DNA from: Sinotaia quadrata
Lineage: Eukaryota; Mollusca; Gastropoda; Architaenioglossa; Viviparidae
Length of the DNA: 64,000 nt
Direction of reading: 5' to 3'
NCBI GenBank assembly: GCA_028829895.1
Contig: CM054177.1
Coordinates: 46,023,164 to 46,087,163 of the forward strand
Numbering within the stretch: the stretch's first letter is position 1; the number at the start of each line of letters is the position of its first letter. The notes under the pieces were generated by a model. The model saw nothing but the letters and a program-made list of their open reading frames with translations. It was not told the origin of the DNA and ran no database searches. Shown one piece after another: positions 58,286 through 64,000 of the stretch. The position numbers and the translations under genes were made by a program.

Positions 58286-58630
58286 ACCAGTTATGGATAA
58301 TTATACGTCCATGATTTATGGCGAAGCCAACACAAAGTGTATGTATTGATTCGTGTAGGAGCTTGTGTAAACATTAATGCATGAAGATGTTCGTGTGAAA
58401 AATATACATACGTGCTGGTGGTTAAATACCATCTCCCGTATTGCGTAATCATTGCTCTTGTTAACTAATCCAGTGCGCACACTCTTCTATAGCTCATGGT
58501 TAAATGAACACACAACTCATCATCGATTACGATTATGGATAAGTATTTGTGGTTTTTGTAGTGTAAATCCGCCAATTTAAAGTGTATGATTGAATTCTCG
58601 GATAATTGTCGGCATATTTGTTTATCTCTG
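58286..58630. other. Flank segment shared with the array at 61.8 kb
   Basis: 58287-58345 ('ccagttatggataatt' ... 'gccaacacaaagtgtatg') resembles 61833-61885 ('ccagttatgaattaac' ... 'gccaattcaaagtgatag'). A third partial copy is 'gccaatttaaagtgtatg' at 58570-58588. Confidence 0.6.
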
Positions 58631-58634
58631 GGAT

Positions 58635-59082
58635 AATGTAGACATTTTTTGTTTAAAACTATTGGATAAATGTAGACACATTTAATTCTTGGATAATGCA
58701 GACATATGCTTGCTTAACTTTTAGATACAAGTAGGCAGACTTAAATAAAACTCTTGGATGAAAGTAGACAAATTTAACTCTTAGATACAAGTAGACAGAC
58801 TTAAATAAAACTCTTGGATGAAAGTAGATACATTTAACTCTTAGATACAAGTAGACAGACTTAAATAAAAGTCTTGGATGAAAGTAGACACATTGAACTC
58901 TTAGATACAAGTAGACAGACTTAAATAAAACTCTTTGGATGAAAGTAGATACATTTAACTCTTAGATACAAGTAGACAGACTTAAATAAAACTCTTGGAT
59001 GAAAGTAGACACATTTACCTCTTAGATACAAGTAGACAGACTTAAATAAAACTCTTGGATGAAAGGAGACACATTTAACTGG
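58635..59082. repeat. Minisatellite, 60-bp dimeric unit, about 6 full copies
   Basis: The unit is 'aactcttggatgaaagtaga' then 'cacattt', followed by 'aactcttagatacaagtaga' then 'cagacttaaataa'. The two halves are clearly related to each other and to the 31-bp unit at 61.4 kb. A one-base insertion occurs near 58935. Confidence 0.95.
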
Positions 59083-59375
59083 ATATTGCTTTGCCCCTCA
59101 TATTTGCTGCTAATGCTCTACCCCACTCTTTAATAGGTAATTAATAATCTTTGCACAACCTTTCAAACAAAGTAAATGTCTAAATCATTCTCCTTCAAAC
59201 TCTATGGCTCCATGCAGAACAGGCATATTTGCAGTGCACTGTCAGTACTGGTTCTACTATGCATTTTGATTCAGGAGAGATGCTATAAGATACGTCTCTA
59301 GCTGACCCAGCGGCTGCTGTTGCTTTCTCGAGCTCGATTCATTCGCATTTGACCCGAAGTTTTTCAAGTCTATCC

Positions 59376-59380
<5 letters not shown>
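59083..59380. other. Unique sequence
   Basis: No recognised features. Confidence 0.5.

Positions 59381-59436
<56 letters not shown>
59381..59436. repeat. (CT)n microsatellite
   Basis: A ct run of about 56 bp, followed by pyrimidine-rich DNA to about 59575. Confidence 0.98.
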
Positions 59437-59441
<5 letters not shown>

Positions 59442-59579
59442 GCATTTTTTCTCTTTCTTTCAACTAGTTCTGATGTGCTCTTTTCTTCTCTTTTCTCCTC
59501 TCTTTCTTTCTCCTTCCTTTCTGCCTTTAGTCTCTTCTCTGTCTCTGGTCTCTCTTTCTCTCTCTACTTTCTTCCTAGT

Positions 59580-60030
59580 GAATGCAATGAGCTCGGGTCC
59601 TTTTAAGCTTGCTTCTTCCCCTAACTTCTTTAGTTGGGCTTTCGAAGGCATTGTGCTAATACCACTTAGGTTTAACTTGACAAAAATTGTTTTTTAATGT
59701 AACGGTAACACCTTAAGCTTCAAGGTTGTTTAAATAGTTACAGTCAGTAGCTCTACTCTATATTGATGCAGTAGTGGTTTTGCTTTTACAAATCACAATA
59801 GCACATACAACTACTGCATTAGATTTAGTATAGCACTCTCATTCAACATGGCATACAATGATTATAAGTCATAAAAGTGAATAATTGGTTAGCGTTAATA
59901 AAAGTGCAATATATAAAGAAAATCAATACAACCAACAGCTTCACCCAATTATTTGTACTGTCTATTTGTATTTCTTATGTTTTCATGGCAAGTTATATAT
60001 GGGTTTCGTTTTGAACAGAAAATATGAATC
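59580..60030. other. Unique AT-rich sequence
   Basis: No recognised features. Confidence 0.5.
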
Positions 60031-60031
60031 A

Positions 60032-60156
60032 GGTCCCTAATGTGTAAATTGTATAATTACAAATTCAATAGTTTTATCCCAAGACAAGATTCCCAAATAT
60101 GTGAATCGTACAATTGCAATAGTTCAATCCCGAGTTGAGCTTCCCATATTTGTGAC
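60032..60156. repeat. Degenerate tandem duplication, about 60-bp unit, 2 copies
   Basis: 'gtaaattgtataattacaaa' and 'gtgaatcgtacaattgcaat' begin two copies, each followed by an 'agttttatccc/agttcaatccc' block. Confidence 0.8.
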
Positions 60157-60176
60157 GTTTTGCCTGGGAGATGGGC

Positions 60177-61430
60177 GAGATGTTAATTCTCCACCAACCC
60201 AGGCTGCTTGTAACCTTAGGCTAATCCCCCAAACACACCTTCTGGCTGGCCACATGTATTAGAAAGATGGATGATAGATAATGTAGAACAGAAGAGTGAT
60301 AGTTCTAGAAGATAGCTCAAGTCCCCTGATACATACAGCCAGGATAAGAAGTAAATACAGGTGACAGACAATAGCATATAAAATGTGAGTCACGCTAACA
60401 CAACAGGTGTCTAAGTATGAACAATAAATGTATTTATGTTTTCATATAGCAAATAGTTCAACATTACAATTAGAGTTTATGAGTATTTAGATTTAATAAT
60501 GGCCATGTGGTATCATAAGTGAATGCTTGCTTTGAGTTCTGTGGCACTGTAATCATTATTGGATTCATTCATATGAGTGAACTCTAAATGAGTTTATAAA
60601 GAACACTGAATGTTTCTGAGTGAGCTCTAAAAGTACTTTGAATAATGTTTGAGTGTATTCGAATTTATTTTGACTAAAGATGTGCAGTTGTTGACTTTAT
60701 AATTACATTACTTACATAACTGAATTTAGTCTAGGGTCCCATTGAATGTCATTAAAAATGCTCACATGGTCCATTGAACTGGTCCTTGGCATGTGGGTCG
60801 CTCTGTTCCTGTATTGCTTCATGGTGCAGTACTTAGCGAAGTTAACATCCAAGATAAAATGGTCCTGTTCTAGTGTTGTTTCATGGCTCAATGCTCATCA
60901 ATCAACCTCTCAGATAAGCTCCCAGATAATGTGCCAATCTACCAGTAAAATGCACATGGGCTAAGAAATCGTTCTCATGTTTTCTGTCAGAACACTCTTA
61001 CATGGTTATCATATATTTAAATATCAAAAGCGAAATATAACAATATAAAACATAGTTAAAGTCAAGAGACAAACCTGAATATAACTTTAGTTTAGGCATG
61101 AAAAAACACACATCATTGGCAGTAATATTTACAAAGGATACTTTCCTGCTATGTTGATAACAAGCGATAAGGGTTAGTAATGTGATTCAAAATTATTAAA
61201 GCCTGCAGCCAAAATATCTGTTACCCTTGTGGTTAGCTGCATTCAGTGACAATTTGCAAGAGAGTTTCTGGTACATTTATTCATACAGCTAGTTGGCTAA
61301 TGTAGTGAGATGTCTGGAATATTCAGGTAATTTTCCAGCCTGAGGATAAAAGTCGTCCTTTCTAGAAGGTAGGTTTATGTATAGTCCATTTTTAGAGGAG
61401 GGGTGGGTGTGGGGTACATAAAGCCATTAT
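60177..61430 (+). repeat. Dispersed repeat family A, copy 2
   Basis: It is collinear with 1-1235 over about 1.2 kb with substantial divergence. It ends at 'gtgggtgtggggtacataaa' against 'gtgtgtgtgggctacaaaac' at 1205. Here the full left boundary is inside the window, near 60170. The copy is immediately followed by the 31-bp array; copy 1 is followed, after about 85 bp, by an unrelated 35-bp array. Confidence 0.85.
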
Positions 61431-61435
61431 GTGAC

Positions 61436-61806
61436 ATAAATCTGGGATAAATGTAGGAAAGCTTGTTTAACTCTCAGAAAATGGAGGTAAGCTTGTTTAA
61501 CTCTGCGATAAAGGTAGGCAAGCTTTATAAACTCTTGGATAAATGTAGGCAAGCTTTGCTTAACCTTCTAATAAATGTAGGCAAACTTGTTTAACTCTCA
61601 GATAAATGTGCGCAAGTTTGTTTAACTCTCCGATAAATGTAGGCAAGCTTGTTTAACTCTCGGATAAATGTAGGCAAGCTTGTTTAACTCTCGGATAAAT
61701 GTAGGCAAGCTTGTTCAACTCTCGGATAAATGTAGGCAAGTTTGTTTAACTCTCGGAATAATGTAGGCAAGCTTTGTAAACTTTATTTAACTTTCAGATA
61801 AATATT
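61436..61806. repeat. Minisatellite, 31-bp unit, about 11 copies
   Basis: The unit is 'ctctcggataaatgtaggca' then 'agcttgtttaa'. The central copies are identical; the outer ones lose bases. It is related to each half of the 60-bp unit at 58.6 kb. Confidence 0.95.
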
Positions 61807-63560
61807 GATAGGATATGCTCGTGAATACCGTTCCAGTTATGAATTAACTTGTTGGTATATATACAGCCAATTCAAAGTGATAGACAGAGCTCAGGCGTGA
61901 TTGCAAATACAGTATTAATTTACATATATCTATTTATTACAGCTAAACAGTATTAAATGTTGAACTGAGTCCATGAATAATTAGAGCCGTCAATGGATCT
62001 ACTGTCGACCAGTATTCATATTGCATTTGTTCGTGAGTCACGGTTGGTCCGTTTGCCTGCAGGGTACATTCATTCACCGTTTGCTAAAATTATCGATGTC
62101 CACCATATGCTTGTGAGTGGTATGTAGGAATGGTGAGCGGTGAGCGATGAGTCGGATTACCGCTCACCTTTTCGGTACATTGACGTTATTTTTATCACAT
62201 CTAGGATGTTTTCTCGAGCGTTATAACTTGCCCGTCTTCCGCTGTCTTAGGTTTTTGTAATAATAATCTGTCGTGCTATCTGTTCAAAATAAATACAAGT
62301 GCAAAGGCACACGTTTATATACGTACCTCAAACTATCACCCCCTCTCCTCCCCTCTCCACACACATACACATCAAATAACTATCCGCTTACATCGCTGGC
62401 GCTGTCTGCATCGCATTTCACGCAGGAAGACAAACTTATGATGTTAAGCTGTCTTGTTTGTGTGATTGGACTGTAAAAATAGAAAGGTAAGGCTGTATTT
62501 CAGATGAGAATAACTGATAACACCTCTAGGGGTGACCAGATGAACTATAGCTATATATCTTCTTGTTGTCAAATGACTTGTAGTTGAAGTGTGTCTAGAT
62601 GCAATTCTATTTTGACTGAAATATACTTCCAGTTACTTAAGCTGTTTCGTTAAACTGAAGTAATACTTTAGAATTGTAGAGTTATCTGTAGATGATGTGT
62701 ATTTCCTTGAAGTTGAAGTTTTTAAGTTGAAATATAGGTATGATAACATACAGTTTTATGTGATTAATGTATAATTACATCAACCAATAAATAGATCGAC
62801 TGATTGAAGTATTGTAGAAGCAGTCTAAGTACGATTTTGACTGACGGTAGGCTCCAGAATGAAATAATAATTCGCGTTTTTCTAGTGACTAAAATATATC
62901 TCCGTTAATTCATCTCTCTTGTGACAGGAATATAACTTCATTAACTCGTGTATCTTGTGACTGAAAAACAGCTCCGATAAATCATATGCGACTCTATGTT
63001 TGTGTGTGTCTTTTCGAGGCTTAACTACGAAACTTAAAAATTGAACTGATCAATTATTTTAAAGGGAAAATATTTATCTACTTCAAACAGGAAACAGATT
63101 CCATTTATCTTTTTCTCACTGTTTCCTAATGATATAGTAAAGCATGCCTGTTGGCCTTCCTAGAAACTTTGTGTTTTAAGGAGAATGCTTTTAAAGTCAC
63201 TACTAGATTACGTAAGTAGCTATAACTTTAGAAGACAGTTTTAAGACGCGAATGGTTACAAGAGCATCCATAGATTTAATACTAAGCTCCTGTATAAGAA
63301 GTTAATTGCACGTTTGAGTTTATTTCATGAACACTTAATGAAGTGCAAAATAAAAAATAATTACAGCTATAATTAGTGAATTAGTTATTTGAATTAAAAA
63401 AAAATTACTATAATTTATAAGTGTATAGTAATATCAAACTTGATTGCTTCTACATTAATTGACTTATTTTAATAAGATTTCATAAATGTGAAATATGTCT
63501 AAAAGCCCCGGAATACCAGGACCTTTAGTGCGCATGCCTCTTGCTGAGGTCGCAAATAAA
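61807..63560. other. Mostly unique AT-rich sequence
   Basis: The first about 80 bp match the flank of the 58.0 kb array. 62880-62990 has a loose about 45-bp repeat ('ctcttgtgacaggaatataa'-like). A 67-codon frame at 62273 is unsupported. No gene is recognised. Confidence 0.5.
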
Positions 63561-63561
63561 T

Positions 63562-63745
63562 CAGAGCACTCTATTCATAGTGATACTAGACACTTGGCTA
63601 ACAGTTGGCTAAGACTCCAACCATGACTGCACACGAAACAGAACACTCTATTCATAGTGATACTAGACACTTGGCTAACATTTGGCTAAGACTCCAACCA
63701 TGGCTGCACACGAAACAGAGCACTCTATTTATAAGGGTACTAAAC
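63562..63745. repeat. Minisatellite, 77-bp unit, 2.4 copies
   Basis: Copies start at 63562, 63639 and 63716 ('cagagcactctattcatagt' then 'gatactagacacttggctaa'). The first two are nearly identical. Confidence 0.95.
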
Positions 63746-63754
63746 ATTTGGTAA

Positions 63755-64000
63755 AATTGTACCATTTAAGATTCTTGTAGTTTAATAGATTGTTTTGGCT
63801 AAAATTGTAGCATAGAATATAGCCCTTTAAAAGATTCGTGTAAATTAACAGATTGTTTTGGCTAAAATAGTAGCTTAGGATTAAAGATGCATGTAGATTA
63901 ATAGATTATTTGGCTGAAATTTTAGCGTAAAGTTTAAGATTCATGTAGGTTAATAGATTGTTTTGGCTAAATTGTAATTTATGATTTAGCCGTTTAAGGT
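63755..64000. repeat. Degenerate tandem repeat, about 55-65-bp unit, 4 copies, running off the window
   Basis: Blocks 'taatagattgttttggctaa' then 'aattgtagca', 'ttaagattcatgtag' and 'agccctttaa' recur. The array is open at the window edge. Confidence 0.88.

Overview
This window looks like intergenic or intronic DNA from an invertebrate animal genome. A mollusc or other lophotrochozoan is my best guess. Four things argue for a repeat-rich metazoan genome: AT-rich sequence, abundant (CA)n, (ATCT)n, (TTTC)n and (CT)n microsatellites, hAT-type terminal inverted repeats, and a decayed non-LTR retrotransposon with a C-terminal restriction-like endonuclease. There are no bacterial operons, rRNA genes, CRISPR arrays or phage genes. 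I found no intact host protein-coding gene. The taxonomic guess rests on the general character of the repeats and is not proven.

Layout. 1-1235 is one copy of a dispersed repeat whose second copy lies at 60177-61430 in the same orientation. 2142-2475 is a (CTA)n array, followed by a dead retrotransposon (2569-4460) and a second fragment of the same family (4805-5040). From 5.2 to 14.6 kb there is a run of minisatellites: 58, 38, 28, 35, 23, 12 and 20 bp units, and a 1.9 kb degenerate dimeric satellite. 14.6-21 kb is mostly unique sequence with short arrays. 21121-23145 holds two very homogeneous arrays (43 bp x 19; 36 bp x about 22 or more). 23743-23817 is a tRNA-like, SINE-head-like sequence on the minus strand. 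25.4-28.8 kb is again arrays and microsatellites. 29.4-30.75 kb is another dispersed repeat, with further copies at 51.96 and 52.52 kb. 31.7-48 kb alternates unique AT-rich DNA with arrays, a LINE endonuclease fragment (about 38.16 kb) and one exon-like segment ending in a textbook splice donor (42241). 48.0-48.8 kb is a CpG-rich island with a long uninterrupted minus-strand frame and three CRE-like sites beside it. 50.8-51.9 kb shows a tandem array built from the end of a hAT-type miniature element. 53.2-53.6 kb is a second, different hAT-like miniature element. 57.98-61.8 kb holds three related 30-31 bp arrays, one of which is a 10-unit array of forkhead-type motifs.

How it fits together. 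The window is dominated by tandem duplication at every scale, from two-copy 50-80 bp duplications to 19-copy arrays. Several arrays have higher-order structure. Where a unit is a multiple of three and free of stops (36 bp at 22.2-23.1 kb and 36.5 kb, 42 bp at 51.4 kb), long repetitive reading frames appear that are almost certainly not proteins. The points most worth following up are the hAT-end amplification, the transcription-factor-motif arrays (bZIP/CRE at 6.1 kb, forkhead at 58 kb), the shared array-plus-flank modules at 58 and 61 kb, and the two or three non-repetitive open frames that could be real exons.
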